From positions 124,001-188,000 of the forward strand of contig LJSU01000025.1 of the NCBI GenBank assembly GCA_001314705.1: 64,000 nt of DNA, written 5' to 3'. This DNA is from Rhodobacteraceae bacterium HLUCCO07. GTDB taxonomy: Bacteria > Pseudomonadota > Alphaproteobacteria > Rhodobacterales > Rhodobacteraceae. The translations under genes and the position numbers were made by a program. The notes beneath the pieces are model-generated. The model was given only the letters and a program-made list of their open reading frames with translations. It did no database searches and was not told the DNA's origin. This document shows positions 36,536 to 45,202 of the stretch, in pieces. Position 1 is the stretch's first letter, and every line of letters begins with the position of its first letter.

Positions 36536-37128
36536 AGCAGCCCCCTTTCGGCCAAGGCCAGTTCCAGTGCTTCGGGCGTGGTGAACTGCACCCCGTCCCA
36601 GCCCACGGCCCGCGCGCCGGCGACGTTCTCTGCGCGGTCGTCGATGAAGAGGCAATCAGCGGGCTCCAGCCCGTTGCGGTCGCACAGGATGGTGTAGATG
36701 TGCGGCTCGGGTTTCACGGTCTTTTCCATCCCTGAAACCACGACATCCTCGAACAGGTGGGCCAACCCGCCATGCAGGGCGAGCGCGACGGGCCATGTGT
36801 CGGCCGAGAAATTGGTCAGGCCGAAGAGCCGCCTGCCATCCCGTTTGAGCCGGTCGGCAATCTGCCACGTGCCGTGGATCGGCTCTTGGATCGTGTGATG
36901 GAACCGGTCGAAATATTCCTCCATCCGCGCGGCGTGCCCCGGGTGGGTTTCGCTTATGGCCGCGATCGCCTCGGCCCGGCACCGGCCGCCGTCATTGGCG
37001 AGGTTCCAGGCGGGGAAATCGACCGCATCGAACATCGCCTCGACCTCGGCCCGGGGCAGGTGGGCAAAGGCCGCGTAGGGATCCCAGCGCAGGAGCACGT
37101 TGCCGATATCAAAGACGATATGAGTCAT
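36532..37128 (-). CDS. HAD-superfamily hydrolase embedded in the C-P lyase operon
   Basis: 198 aa, HAD subfamily IA (YihX-like). Motif I reads FDIGNVLLRWD with the nucleophile Asp 7. Motif II Thr is in FGLTNFS, motif III Lys in KTVKPEPHIY, and motif IV acids are in LFIDDRAENV. It is bracketed by 4-nt overlaps with phnI and phnJ, so it is translated as part of the core operon. The phosphodiesterase gene phnP is absent from the cluster. A role on a ribose phosphate or as a repair phosphatase for the pathway is plausible but is inference. Confidence 0.88.
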   Translation of the reverse strand: MTHIVFDIGNVLLRWDPYAAFAHLPRAEVEAMFDAVDFPAWNLANDGGRCRAEAIAAISETHPGHAARMEEYFDRFHHTIQEPIHGTWQIADRLKRDGRRLFGLTNFSADTWPVALALHGGLAHLFEDVVVSGMEKTVKPEPHIYTILCDRNGLEPADCLFIDDRAENVAGARAVGWDGVQFTTPEALELALAERGLL

Positions 37129-38213
37129 TCCGCCGCCTCCTGCCGGGCTGCTTCCTGCGCCTCGGCGCGGACCTTGCGGATCAGCTCGAGCTCGGACTGG
37201 AAATCGACGTAATGCGGCAGCTTGATATGTTCGAGAAAGCCCGTGGCCTGGATGTTGTCGGCATGGGAGAGCACGAATTCCTCGTCCTGGGCCGGGGCGC
37301 CCTCGTTATCCTCGCCCAGTTCATCCCAGCGCAAGGCGCGATCGACCAGCGCCATCGAGATCGCCTTGCGCTCGGTCTGGCCGAAGACGAGACCATAGCC
37401 GCGGGTGAATTGCGGCGACTCGGTCTTGGAGCCCATGAACTGGTTGACGGTTTCACATTCGGTCAGGGTGATCTCGCCGATCTCGATGGCAAAGCCCAGC
37501 TCGGGGATGTCCATTTCCACGGCGACCGTGCCGATGCGCAATTCGCCCACGAAAGGATGGTTGCGGCCATAGCCGCGCTGCGTGGAGTAGGCCATGCCCA
37601 GCACGAAGCCTTCGTCGCCGCGCGTCAGCGCCTGAAGCCGCAGGGCGCGGGTGGCGGGATATTCCATCGGCGCGCGGGTCATGTCGGGCGGGGTGTCGTC
37701 ACAGGGCGGTTCGTCCTGGATCAGCCCTTCACGGTTCAGGAAATCGGTGATCCGGGGCATCTCGGAGGCGAGACCTTCGCCCGTGGCGGCCCGTGGCGTC
37801 TCGCCCTCGGCGGCGAGTTTGAAATCCAGAAGCCGATGGGTGTAATCGAAGGTCGGGCCCAGCACCTGCCCGCCGGGGGCGTCCTTGAACGTGGCCGAAA
37901 TGCGCCGGATGCAGGCCATGGCGCCGGTATCGACCGGGCGGGAATGGCCGATCCGGGGCAACGTGGTGCGATAGGCGCGGATCAGAAAGATCGCCTCGAT
38001 CAGGTCGCCGCGCGCCTGCTTGATCGCCAGAGCCGCGAGGTCCGGGTCGTAAAGCGAGCCTTCGGCCATCACGCGATTGACGGCGAGGGAAAGCTGTTCG
38101 CGGATCTGCGCCACGTCCAGTTCGGGCACCGACGCATCGCCGCGGCGTTCCTCGGCCAGCCAGTCATGTGCGTTGTCGATGGCGCGTTCGCCACCCTTGA
38201 CCGCCACGTACAT
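37125..38213 (-). CDS. phnI: C-P lyase subunit PhnI (nucleosidase)
   Basis: 362 aa. It opens MYVAVKGGERAIDNAHDWLAEERRGD as in known PhnI. Other conserved blocks are GSLYDPDLAALAIKQARGDLIEAIFLIRAYRTTLPR, FKDAPGGQVLGPTFDYTHRLLDF and LGMAYSTQRGYGRNHPFVGELRIG. With PhnG, H and L it transfers ribose triphosphate from ATP to the phosphonate. It overlaps phnH by 1 nt (TGATG) and the HAD gene by 4 nt. Confidence 0.96.
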   Translation of the reverse strand: MYVAVKGGERAIDNAHDWLAEERRGDASVPELDVAQIREQLSLAVNRVMAEGSLYDPDLAALAIKQARGDLIEAIFLIRAYRTTLPRIGHSRPVDTGAMACIRRISATFKDAPGGQVLGPTFDYTHRLLDFKLAAEGETPRAATGEGLASEMPRITDFLNREGLIQDEPPCDDTPPDMTRAPMEYPATRALRLQALTRGDEGFVLGMAYSTQRGYGRNHPFVGELRIGTVAVEMDIPELGFAIEIGEITLTECETVNQFMGSKTESPQFTRGYGLVFGQTERKAISMALVDRALRWDELGEDNEGAPAQDEEFVLSHADNIQATGFLEHIKLPHYVDFQSELELIRKVRAEAQEAARQEAAE

Positions 38214-38782
38214 CAGGCATCCTCCACGTTCGTGCTGCGTGGCAGCCCGGCAAGCGACGCGCCACAGGTGAAATAGAAATCGAGCCCGAGCGGAAAGAGC
38301 GCCCGGTTGGCGCGGAACGGCGCGATTGCGGGAAGCGAGAGATGCGCCTCGGTCTCGATCCCCGGCCCGGTGAGGCGCGCGCCCTCCGCCGTGAGCCGAT
38401 CCAGCTCGACGATGATCGTGGTCGAACGGTCGGGATAATCCGCCGTGCCGGTGGGGAAGTCCTCCAGGCCGGGCAGGTCGGGCCAGCGGCCAAGGGCGAA
38501 ATGTGCCGTCTCGGGGGGCGTGATGGGTGCGCCGGTGTGAAAGGCGATCCAGTCGCGTATGGCGGGCGTGTCATGCGAGGGGGCGAGGTAAATCGGCGTT
38601 TCCGCGTCGCAGAGCGTGAGCAGAAGCGCCGCCGCGGCGGGCGAGACCGGGGCGGGGGCATGAGCCCCGGCAAGGGTTTCCATGTGCCCGGGCCGGGACA
38701 GCGCCGAAAGCGCCGCGCGGAACGCATGGGCGGCATCGACGGACGGGTTGGCAAAGCCACCGGAAAGCGTGTCGTCGCGCAT
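38213..38782 (-). CDS. phnH: C-P lyase subunit PhnH
   Basis: 189 aa. The conserved start GGFANPSVDAAHAFRAALSALSRPGHM and FRANRALFPLGLDFYFTCGASLAGLPRST at the end are characteristic of PhnH. It is part of the PhnGHIJ core. It overlaps both neighbours by 1 nt in the TGATG arrangement, suggesting coupled translation. Confidence 0.95.
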   Translation of the reverse strand: MRDDTLSGGFANPSVDAAHAFRAALSALSRPGHMETLAGAHAPAPVSPAAAALLLTLCDAETPIYLAPSHDTPAIRDWIAFHTGAPITPPETAHFALGRWPDLPGLEDFPTGTADYPDRSTTIIVELDRLTAEGARLTGPGIETEAHLSLPAIAPFRANRALFPLGLDFYFTCGASLAGLPRSTNVEDA

Positions 38783-39237
38783 CAGTCTTCCCCCCGGACC
38801 ATCGTGAAGAAATCGACCTTGGTGGCGGCGGCCCTGGCGGCGCGGCTGGCCTTGGCGGCCTGCAGTTGCGTTTCCAGCGGGTCAAGCACCGCGCGGCGCA
38901 GCTCCTCGGCGCGCTCGGTCTGCATCATCGCGTCGATCAGGGCGGCACGTTCGGCATGGGCCTTGTCGCGGCCCTGCACATAGCCATGCCCGACCTCGCC
39001 CGTGGCAAGGCGCAGGGCGCAGCGCGTCACCGTCATCTCGCCGAGATTGAAGGGCGCGCCGGTGCCGCCGGTGCGGCCGCGCACCATCACGCCGCCGACC
39101 TCGGGCGGGCGGAGCCATTCGAAGCCGGGCCAGTCGGTGATCTCGCCGGTGAGGTCGGCAAGGCGCTGGGCCGGGGATTTTGCCAATAGGCTCATCCAGC
39201 CTTTGCGGGCCTCGTTCTGGTCATCTTGCGCGGTCAT
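38782..39237 (-). CDS. phnG: C-P lyase subunit PhnG
   Basis: 151 aa. RKGWMSLLAKSPAQRLADL near the start, MVRGRTGGTGAPFNLGEMTVTRCALRL in the middle and VGHGYVQGRDKAHAERAALIDAMMQ late are PhnG features. First gene of the catalytic operon. AAGGTG precedes the ATG. The promoter region is shared with the divergent phnF gene and contains repeated CTAGACA-like sites. Confidence 0.95.
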   Translation of the reverse strand: MTAQDDQNEARKGWMSLLAKSPAQRLADLTGEITDWPGFEWLRPPEVGGVMVRGRTGGTGAPFNLGEMTVTRCALRLATGEVGHGYVQGRDKAHAERAALIDAMMQTERAEELRRAVLDPLETQLQAAKASRAARAAATKVDFFTMVRGED

Positions 39238-39285
39238 CTAGACACCTTGCCGATTTGTCCACATTACTATACAACTAGACAAATC
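39238..39285. promoter_or_regulatory. Probable PhnF operator region between phnG and phnF
   Basis: The 103-nt divergent gap holds three CTA(G/T)ACA elements on the plus strand: 39238-39244, 39267-39273 and 39275-39281. The last two lie in a tandem 8-bp repeat. Flanking them is an 8-bp inverted repeat, GATTTGTC (39252-39259) with GACAAATC (39278-39285). This is the AT-rich part of an otherwise GC-rich area. GntR/HutC-family regulators bind such symmetrical sites. Which half-sites PhnF uses is inference. Confidence 0.55.
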
Positions 39286-39340
39286 ATAGGGCCGCCGGTG
39301 GTGGCATGGCAACCCGTCTTTCGTGAATTTTTGGTGACAC

Positions 39341-40051
39341 ATGGCACGCAAACCAGTCTGGACTTCGATCGCCGCGACCCTGGAAGGCGAGATAACGGCA
39401 GGGCACTACCGGGCCGGGGACAAGCTGCCGACCGAGGCGGTTCTGGCCGCGCGGTTCGGCGTCAATCGCCACACAGTGCGCCGCGCGCTGGCGGATATGT
39501 CGGAGCGGGGCATCACGCGCTCGCGGCGCGGCGCGGGGGTGTTCGTCGAGACGCCCCCGGCGGACTATCCCATCGGTCGTCGCGTGCGGTTTCACCGCAA
39601 CATCGCGGCGACGGGGCGGTTGCCGGAAAAGCAGGTGTTGCGGGTCGAAACCCGGCTTTGCAACCGCGACGAGGCGGCGGCGCTCGGGCTGGACACCGGG
39701 GCGCGGGTGATCGTCTATGAAGGGCTTTCGCTGGCCGGGGGCACGCCGATCGCCCATTTCGAGAGTGTCTTTCCCGAGGCCCGCGTACCGGACCTCGCCG
39801 AGGCCCTGGCCGAGACGAGTTCCGTGACCGAGGCGCTGCGGATGAACGGGATTGCCGACTTCACCCGCGCCGAAACCCGGCTCGTGGCCGAGCGGGCATC
39901 GGCGACACAGGCGCTGCACCTGCGGCTGCGCGAGGGTGATCCGCTCCTCAAGGCGCTGAGCGTGAATGTCTGCCCCGAGGGGCGGCCGATCGAGCGGGGC
40001 ACGACATGGTTCGCGGGCGAGCGCGTGACGCTGACCGTGGCGCCGGATTGA
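39341..40051 (+). CDS. phnF: Phosphonate operon GntR-family regulator PhnF
   Basis: 236 aa. The N-terminal winged helix-turn-helix is GHYRAGDKLPTEAVLAARFGVNRHTVRRALADMSERG. The C-terminal UTRA (HutC-type) effector domain includes VIVYEGLSLAGGTPIAHFESVFP. It probably represses the divergent phnG operon and perhaps the second phnM just downstream. Phosphate- or phosphonate-derived effectors are likely for this subfamily. Confidence 0.92.
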   Translation: MARKPVWTSIAATLEGEITAGHYRAGDKLPTEAVLAARFGVNRHTVRRALADMSERGITRSRRGAGVFVETPPADYPIGRRVRFHRNIAATGRLPEKQVLRVETRLCNRDEAAALGLDTGARVIVYEGLSLAGGTPIAHFESVFPEARVPDLAEALAETSSVTEALRMNGIADFTRAETRLVAERASATQALHLRLREGDPLLKALSVNVCPEGRPIERGTTWFAGERVTLTVAPD

Positions 40052-40121
40052 TGACGCTGCGTCATGTAAACGATACGAAGCCCCTGTATAACCATGCAAA
40101 AAGCCAGAGCAGGTTTCGGCG

Positions 40122-41315
40122 ATGATACGACGGCTTCCTCCCTTGCGCCTCACGGGTGCTGCAGTCCTGCGCGACGACGTGTTGCGCACCGATGATCTGT
40201 CCCTTGCGGAGGGGCGGATCGTCGGGGGGGTGCATGGCAGGGATGCGGTGGATGTCGACCTGTCGGGCTATTTCCTGCTGCCGGGGATCGTGGACATGCA
40301 TGGCGACGGGTTCGAGCGCCACATCGCGCCGCGCCCCAAGGCACCTTTTCCGATCGACATGGCCCTGCATTCGCTTGATCGCGAATTGGCGGCGCACGGG
40401 ATCACCACCGCGTGGCTGGCCCAGGGCTGGAGCTGGGAAGGCGGGTTGCGGGGGCCGGATTTCGCCGAGGATCTGGCCGGGGCGCTTATGGCCTACAGGC
40501 CCGGTGCGATGACCGACATGCGGTTGCAGATCCGCTGCGAAACCCACATGCCCGAGACCCGCGAGCGGATGATCGCGGCGGTGCGCCGGTTCGGGATCGA
40601 CTACGTGGTATTCAACAACCACATCCCCGAGGCGATCCAGATGGTGCGCGAGGCGCCGCAGAACCTCGCCCACTGGGCCGAGCGAGAAGGCGGAACCGTC
40701 GAGGATTTCATTGCCCGTATCCGGGCCGCGCAGGACCGGGCCGGAGAGGTTCCGCGCCATCTCAACGCGCTGGCCGCGGCGTTCGACGACATGGGCGTGC
40801 TTTACGGCAGCCATGACGACCCGGACGGGGAAACCCGCGACCTGTTCCACGCCATCGGGGCGCGGATCTGTGAGTTCCCCACGCGGACCAACGCGGCCGC
40901 GGTGGCCCGGGCCTATGGTGACGCTGTGGTGATGGGTGCGCCCAACGTGGTGCGCGGGGGGTCGCAGTCGGGCAACGTGTCGGCCTCGACCCTCATCGCA
41001 CGGAACCTTTGCGATGTGCTGGTGTCGGATTACCATTACCCGGCGCTGCCGGCCGCGGCGCAGGCGCTGGCCCAGGACGGGCCGCTGTGCTTTGCGCGGG
41101 CCTGGGCGATGATCTCGACCAACCCGGCGCGGATCATGAAGCTCACCGATCGCGGCACGCTCGACCCCGGCAAACGGGCCGATATCGTCGTGATGAACGC
41201 CCAGACGCGGGTGATCGAGGCGACGCTTGCGAGGGGAGAGCTGGCCTATCTCGCCGGCGAGGCCGCCGCACGGTTCCTGTCTGTGCTGGCGCAGCCACGA
41301 CTTGCGGCCGAGTGA
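40122..41315 (+). CDS. phnM: Second PhnM paralogue, ribose 1-methylphosphonate 5-triphosphate diphosphatase family
   Basis: 397 aa amidohydrolase. The metal site reads LPGIVDMHGDGFERHIAPRPKAPF near residue 53, then LYGSHDDPDGETRD, MGAPNVVRGGSQSGNVSA and LVSDYHYPAL. These correspond block by block to PhnM at 32533-33672, but the middle third differs strongly and the region after the metal site has a WLAQGWSWEGGLRG insert. It lies 70 nt after phnF on the same strand, a separate transcript from the core operon. It could serve the same step with different substrate range or timing. Confidence 0.9.
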   Translation: MIRRLPPLRLTGAAVLRDDVLRTDDLSLAEGRIVGGVHGRDAVDVDLSGYFLLPGIVDMHGDGFERHIAPRPKAPFPIDMALHSLDRELAAHGITTAWLAQGWSWEGGLRGPDFAEDLAGALMAYRPGAMTDMRLQIRCETHMPETRERMIAAVRRFGIDYVVFNNHIPEAIQMVREAPQNLAHWAEREGGTVEDFIARIRAAQDRAGEVPRHLNALAAAFDDMGVLYGSHDDPDGETRDLFHAIGARICEFPTRTNAAAVARAYGDAVVMGAPNVVRGGSQSGNVSASTLIARNLCDVLVSDYHYPALPAAAQALAQDGPLCFARAWAMISTNPARIMKLTDRGTLDPGKRADIVVMNAQTRVIEATLARGELAYLAGEAAARFLSVLAQPRLAAE

Positions 41316-41365
41316 GGCGGCGGGCGTATGCTCTTCGTACGGACACCGACCCGGCCCGTCACCCC

Positions 41366-41986
41366 CTAGCGGGTTTCGTATTTCTCGAGAAACGCCTCGA
41401 TGGGCAGCGCGCGGAACTCGGCAAGTCGCGCGCGCAGGGTCTGGTGATCCCAGTCCCACCAGGCCAGGGCGATCAGGCGTTCCGCGATGTCGGGCGCAAT
41501 TCGCTGGCGGATCGGTCGGGCCGGTACCCCCGCGACGATCTCGTAGGGCGCCACGTCGCGGGTGACGACGGCCAGCGTCGCGACAACCGCCCCATGCCCG
41601 ATGGTCACCTCGGGTCGGATGACGGCGCCGTGCCCGATCCAGGTGTCATGCCCGATCCGGACGATGCGGGCGCGGCGGCGGGCAAAGAAATCCGCGTCGT
41701 TTTCCGCGTCGTCCCAGTAATCCGCCGACCGGTAGTGAAAGTGATGCAGGCTGGCCCGGTCCATCGGGTGATCGGTCGGGCCGATCCGGGCAAAGCTGGC
41801 GATATTGGCGAACTTGCCGATCTCGGCATTGGCGATGTCGGCCTGACGGTCGCAATAGGAATAGTCGCCGATCACCGAGTGGGCCACGCGGCTGCCGCGC
41901 CCGATCTCGACATAGCGGCCAAAGGTGACATCGGTGATCTCGCAGTCGGGGTGAACGGACGGCGCGTCGGGGCTCAGGCGGGCCAT
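41366..41986 (-). CDS. Phosphonate-cluster hexapeptide-repeat acetyltransferase-like protein
   Basis: 206 aa from the ATG at 41986, which overlaps the phnE2 stop by 1 nt (TGATG). The open frame above it is antisense-free phnE2 sequence in another frame. Left-handed beta-helix hexapeptides are visible in TFGRYVEIGRGSRVAHSVIGDYSYCDRQADI and IGHDTWIGHGAVIRPEVTIGHGAVVATLAVV, then VAGVPARPIRQR. Such proteins are a regular member of phn operons in proteobacteria. Acyl acceptor is unknown (an aminoalkylphosphonate would be a guess). Confidence 0.88.
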   Translation of the reverse strand: MARLSPDAPSVHPDCEITDVTFGRYVEIGRGSRVAHSVIGDYSYCDRQADIANAEIGKFANIASFARIGPTDHPMDRASLHHFHYRSADYWDDAENDADFFARRRARIVRIGHDTWIGHGAVIRPEVTIGHGAVVATLAVVTRDVAPYEIVAGVPARPIRQRIAPDIAERLIALAWWDWDHQTLRARLAEFRALPIEAFLEKYETR

Positions 41987-43335
41987 CAATGCGCCTCGTT
42001 CCGGCCGATCAGGCGCCCGCGCAGCCAGCCCGAGAACCAGTCCATCGCGATCACCATCACGATCACCAGCACGATGTAATAGCTCACCTCTTCCCAGTCC
42101 TTCTGGGTGATGATCGCCTGTGTCAGCAAGAGCCCGATCCCGCCGCCGGTGATCGCCCCGATCACCGTGGCGCTGCGGGTGTTGGACTCGAGGTAATAGA
42201 GGATCTGGCTGAGAAACACCGGTGTCACCTGCGGAATCACGCCGAAGCGATAGCGTTGCAGCCGCTTGGCCCCGGTCGAGGCGACACCCTCGATCTGCTT
42301 GTTGTCGACATTCTCGAGCGCCTCGGAGAACATCTTGCCGAAGCTGCCGGTGTCGGTGATCAGGATCGCCAGCGCGCCGGTCAATGGGCCGGGGCCGAAG
42401 GCGCGGCTGAGGATGATGGTCCAGATCAGGCCATCGACCCCGCGCACGAAATCGAAGATCCGGCGCATGGCGAAGCGGACGCTCATCAGGCGGCTGAAGT
42501 TCTTCGCCGCGAGAAAGGCCATCGGCAGGGCGATGATCGCGCCCCCCATCGTGCCGAGAAAGGCCATGAGGATGGTTTCGAAGATCGCCCAGATCACATC
42601 CTTGTGCCGCCACATCTTGTTGGTCCAGACATCGTTCACGATGGCGGCAATATTGCTCTTGTCGGCGACCACCCGGTCGCCCGACAGGGCAAGCCCCACC
42701 AGTTCGCCAAAGCTCTTGCCGTAAAACGGGCTGTCAAGGGTGAACCAGAAGAGCTCCCAGCCGAAGGAATAGCGGTAGACCTCGGTGCGGGCGCGGGTGA
42801 CGATGGCACGCCCGCCAGCGCCGGTGATATTGACGCGGGCATTGCTGGCGCTGATCCAGTCGGGCACCTCACCGTCGGGTGTGTCCAGAATGATGTCACG
42901 GCCCTCGAGCGTCACGGTGACGGTGCCGTAATCGGGGCGGGTATAGTGCAGGGTCGTCCCCTTGATCTCGGCGCTTTCCCCGGCCTTGAGCGTGACGTCG
43001 ACCGCGTCCTCGCCGGTCCGCGTGACGAAATCGGGCAACATGCCCTCGGGGTAGGTGCCCTTGTTCTCGCCCTCGATGGCGAAGCGCAGACCGCCGTTGC
43101 GGTTGTCGTGGGTGACATGGGTCTTGTAGCTGTAGCTGTCAGCGACGAGGATCGCGGCATTGTCCATGCGTGCGCGATCTACCAGCCCGGGAATGTCGAA
43201 CGCGAAGAAGAGATAGACGAAATAGGCCAGGATGACCGTCGGCGTGGCAAAGGCGATCAGCCGCTTGCGGGCGATCAGCGCGGTGGCAGTCTGTTTCAGG
43301 TCGGTGACGGGCATCGTTTCTGCGGTTGCGGTCAT
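41986..43335 (-). CDS. phnE: Phosphonate ABC transporter permease, long form (PhnE2)
   Basis: 449 aa. A first membrane helix (LIAFATPTVILAYFVYLFFAF) is followed by a ~170-residue soluble domain, then the permease part with five or more helices and the EAA-like loop KQIEGVASTGAKRLQRYRFGVIPQVTP. The long periplasmic insert is typical of the second PhnE in two-permease phn operons. It pairs with PhnE1. The gene starts 4 nt after phnE1. Confidence 0.92.
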   Translation of the reverse strand: MTATAETMPVTDLKQTATALIARKRLIAFATPTVILAYFVYLFFAFDIPGLVDRARMDNAAILVADSYSYKTHVTHDNRNGGLRFAIEGENKGTYPEGMLPDFVTRTGEDAVDVTLKAGESAEIKGTTLHYTRPDYGTVTVTLEGRDIILDTPDGEVPDWISASNARVNITGAGGRAIVTRARTEVYRYSFGWELFWFTLDSPFYGKSFGELVGLALSGDRVVADKSNIAAIVNDVWTNKMWRHKDVIWAIFETILMAFLGTMGGAIIALPMAFLAAKNFSRLMSVRFAMRRIFDFVRGVDGLIWTIILSRAFGPGPLTGALAILITDTGSFGKMFSEALENVDNKQIEGVASTGAKRLQRYRFGVIPQVTPVFLSQILYYLESNTRSATVIGAITGGGIGLLLTQAIITQKDWEEVSYYIVLVIVMVIAMDWFSGWLRGRLIGRNEAH

Positions 43336-43339
43336 GGCC

Positions 43340-44215
43340 TTACACCTTTCCGACGAGTTTGTTGCGGTAGTGGCTCGATACCTGATCGAAGAAGACGATG
43401 GTCAGGAACAGCAGGATGAAGATCGCCGCCACCTGGTCATAGCGGCCCTGGCCCCAGCTGAAGGCGTTCTTGAGGTCATAGCCGATGCCGCCCGATCCGA
43501 CGAACCCGAGGATGGCCGAGGCGCGGATGTTGATCTCGAACCGCAAAAGCGCATAGCTCAGCCAGTTGGGCGCGACCTGCGGCACGACGCCCAGCATCAT
43601 CCGCTGAACCCAGGTGGCACCGGTGCTCTCCAAGCCTTCGAGCGGTTTGAGGCTGGCGTTCTCGTTGATTTCCGAGAAAAGCTTGCCCAGCGCGCCGGTG
43701 GTGTGCAGCGCGATGGCGATCATCGCCGGCACCGGCCCGCCGCCGAGAATGAAGATCAGCACCAGCGCAACGACGATCTCGGGGACCGCGCGCATGACAT
43801 CCATCATCCGGCGAAAGAGGCCGATCAGCCGGGGAAACAGTGCCATGCCGCGCGTGGACAAGAGCGACAGGACGATCGCGAGCAACCCGCCCACCAGCGT
43901 CGAGGCCGCGGCGATGTTGATCGTCTCGATCAGCGAAGGAAAAAACTTGACCATCAGCGCGGGCAGGAGCGTGAACTTCTCGCTTGCCTCCTTGATCACC
44001 TCGCCGGGGAAAACGAAAATGTTGAGGATCCCGTCCCAGAAGCCACCTGCGTTGCGGCTGTCGGCGAGCATGAAGCCCGACGCCATCAACGCGATGAAGA
44101 TCACCAGCATGATGCCACCATACATGCGCTTGGTGCGCGTCATGGCCATATAGGCGTCTTGAATCTCGGTGGTGCGCTCTGCGCCCACGGACTGGCCTAT
44201 CGTGGTATCCGCCAT
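43340..44215 (-). CDS. phnE: Phosphonate ABC transporter permease (PhnE1)
   Basis: 291 aa, about six helices. The coupling loop reads ASLKPLEGLESTGATWVQRMMLGVVPQVAPNWLSY, and the segment ILGFVGSGGIGYDL near the end is conserved in PhnE. It forms the phosphonate channel with PhnE2. It is 84 nt after phnD with a hairpin in the gap. Confidence 0.93.
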   Translation of the reverse strand: MADTTIGQSVGAERTTEIQDAYMAMTRTKRMYGGIMLVIFIALMASGFMLADSRNAGGFWDGILNIFVFPGEVIKEASEKFTLLPALMVKFFPSLIETINIAAASTLVGGLLAIVLSLLSTRGMALFPRLIGLFRRMMDVMRAVPEIVVALVLIFILGGGPVPAMIAIALHTTGALGKLFSEINENASLKPLEGLESTGATWVQRMMLGVVPQVAPNWLSYALLRFEINIRASAILGFVGSGGIGYDLKNAFSWGQGRYDQVAAIFILLFLTIVFFDQVSSHYRNKLVGKV

Positions 44216-44254
44216 TGCGGCTTCTCCTTGAGCGGGGAATTGGAAAAGGAATGA

Positions 44255-44278
44255 CCGGCCCCGTGTTGTCGGGGCCGG
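44255..44278 (-). promoter_or_regulatory. Intercistronic stem-loop between phnD and phnE1
   Basis: Perfect 9-bp stem (CCGGCCCCG at 44255-44263 with CGGGGCCGG at 44270-44278) and a 6-nt loop, no T-run on the minus strand. It matches the arrangement at 5022-5049 and may likewise set a high binding-protein to permease ratio (inference). Confidence 0.55.
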
Positions 44279-44299
44279 CCGGGTGCGCGGTGCGCGGTC

Positions 44300-45202
44300 T
44301 TACATCTTGGATTTGCGTGCTTCGATGATCGAGATATAGGCGTCGTGGTCGATCGGCTGGAAGCCCAGGGCATCGCCGGCCATGAAGTTGTAGGCGCAGT
44401 CGGGGTCCATGTAGGGCAGCGACGCGGTGAGCGTGGCGATGTCGACCTTCACCCGCTCGGGCAACTCCTTGCGCAGCACGATCGGGCCTTCGGGGATCGG
44501 CTTGGATTTCCAGATCTCGACAAGCTCGTTCATGTCAACGAGGCCCGCATCCGACGCCTTGCGCAGCGCGCCCGAGTTGTAGCCGTCTTCCCAGTCGCCC
44601 ATGCCGTCGGCCCAGGTCACGCCGCCGTCGATGTCACCATTGGCCACCGCGACGATGGTCTGCTCATGGCCACCGGTGAACTTCACTTCGCCGAAGTAGT
44701 CGCCCGATTCCATCGAGCCGCCGGTGCTCTCGGGGATCTCGATCGAGGGAATCAGGTAGCCCGAGGTCGAGTTCGGATCACCGAAGCCGAAGGACTTGCC
44801 CTGCATGTCCTCGAGCGAGGTGATGCCGCTGTCCTTGCGGGCGAAACCGATCGAGTGGTAGCCGTAGGAGCCGTCGTCATTGGTCTTGACCATGATCGGC
44901 TCGATCGCGTCAGGGTCGGTCAGCCAGGCCTTGGCATAGCCCGAAGCGCCCAGCCAGGCCATGTCGATCGACCCGCCCACAAGGCCCTGGATCACGCCGT
45001 CGTAATCGGCCGGGGTGAAGAGCTTGGTCGGAACGCCCAGCAGTTCCTCGGCCTTGGCGCGGAAGCATTCGTTGCTGGTCATCCGGTCCTGGGCGTTCTC
45101 GCCGCCGAGGATGCCGATGCGGAATTCTTCGATGTTGTCCTGTGCCAGCGCGGGCGTGACGAGTGCGGTGGTGGCCAGGGCGGCCGCGAGGATCTGTTTC
45201 AT
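44300..45202 (-). CDS. phnD: Phosphonate ABC transporter substrate-binding protein
   Basis: 300 aa from ATG 45202 (MKQILAAALATTALVTPALAQ signal peptide). The mature protein has FRIGILGGENAQDRM, IDMAWLGASGYAKAWL and FGDPNSTSGYLIPS, all typical PhnD phosphonate-binding elements. The open frame upstream is antisense to nothing useful and lacks a signal. The start is preceded by a 25-nt purine tract (GA repeats) that also must supply the ribosome site. Confidence 0.94.
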   Translation of the reverse strand: MKQILAAALATTALVTPALAQDNIEEFRIGILGGENAQDRMTSNECFRAKAEELLGVPTKLFTPADYDGVIQGLVGGSIDMAWLGASGYAKAWLTDPDAIEPIMVKTNDDGSYGYHSIGFARKDSGITSLEDMQGKSFGFGDPNSTSGYLIPSIEIPESTGGSMESGDYFGEVKFTGGHEQTIVAVANGDIDGGVTWADGMGDWEDGYNSGALRKASDAGLVDMNELVEIWKSKPIPEGPIVLRKELPERVKVDIATLTASLPYMDPDCAYNFMAGDALGFQPIDHDAYISIIEARKSKM

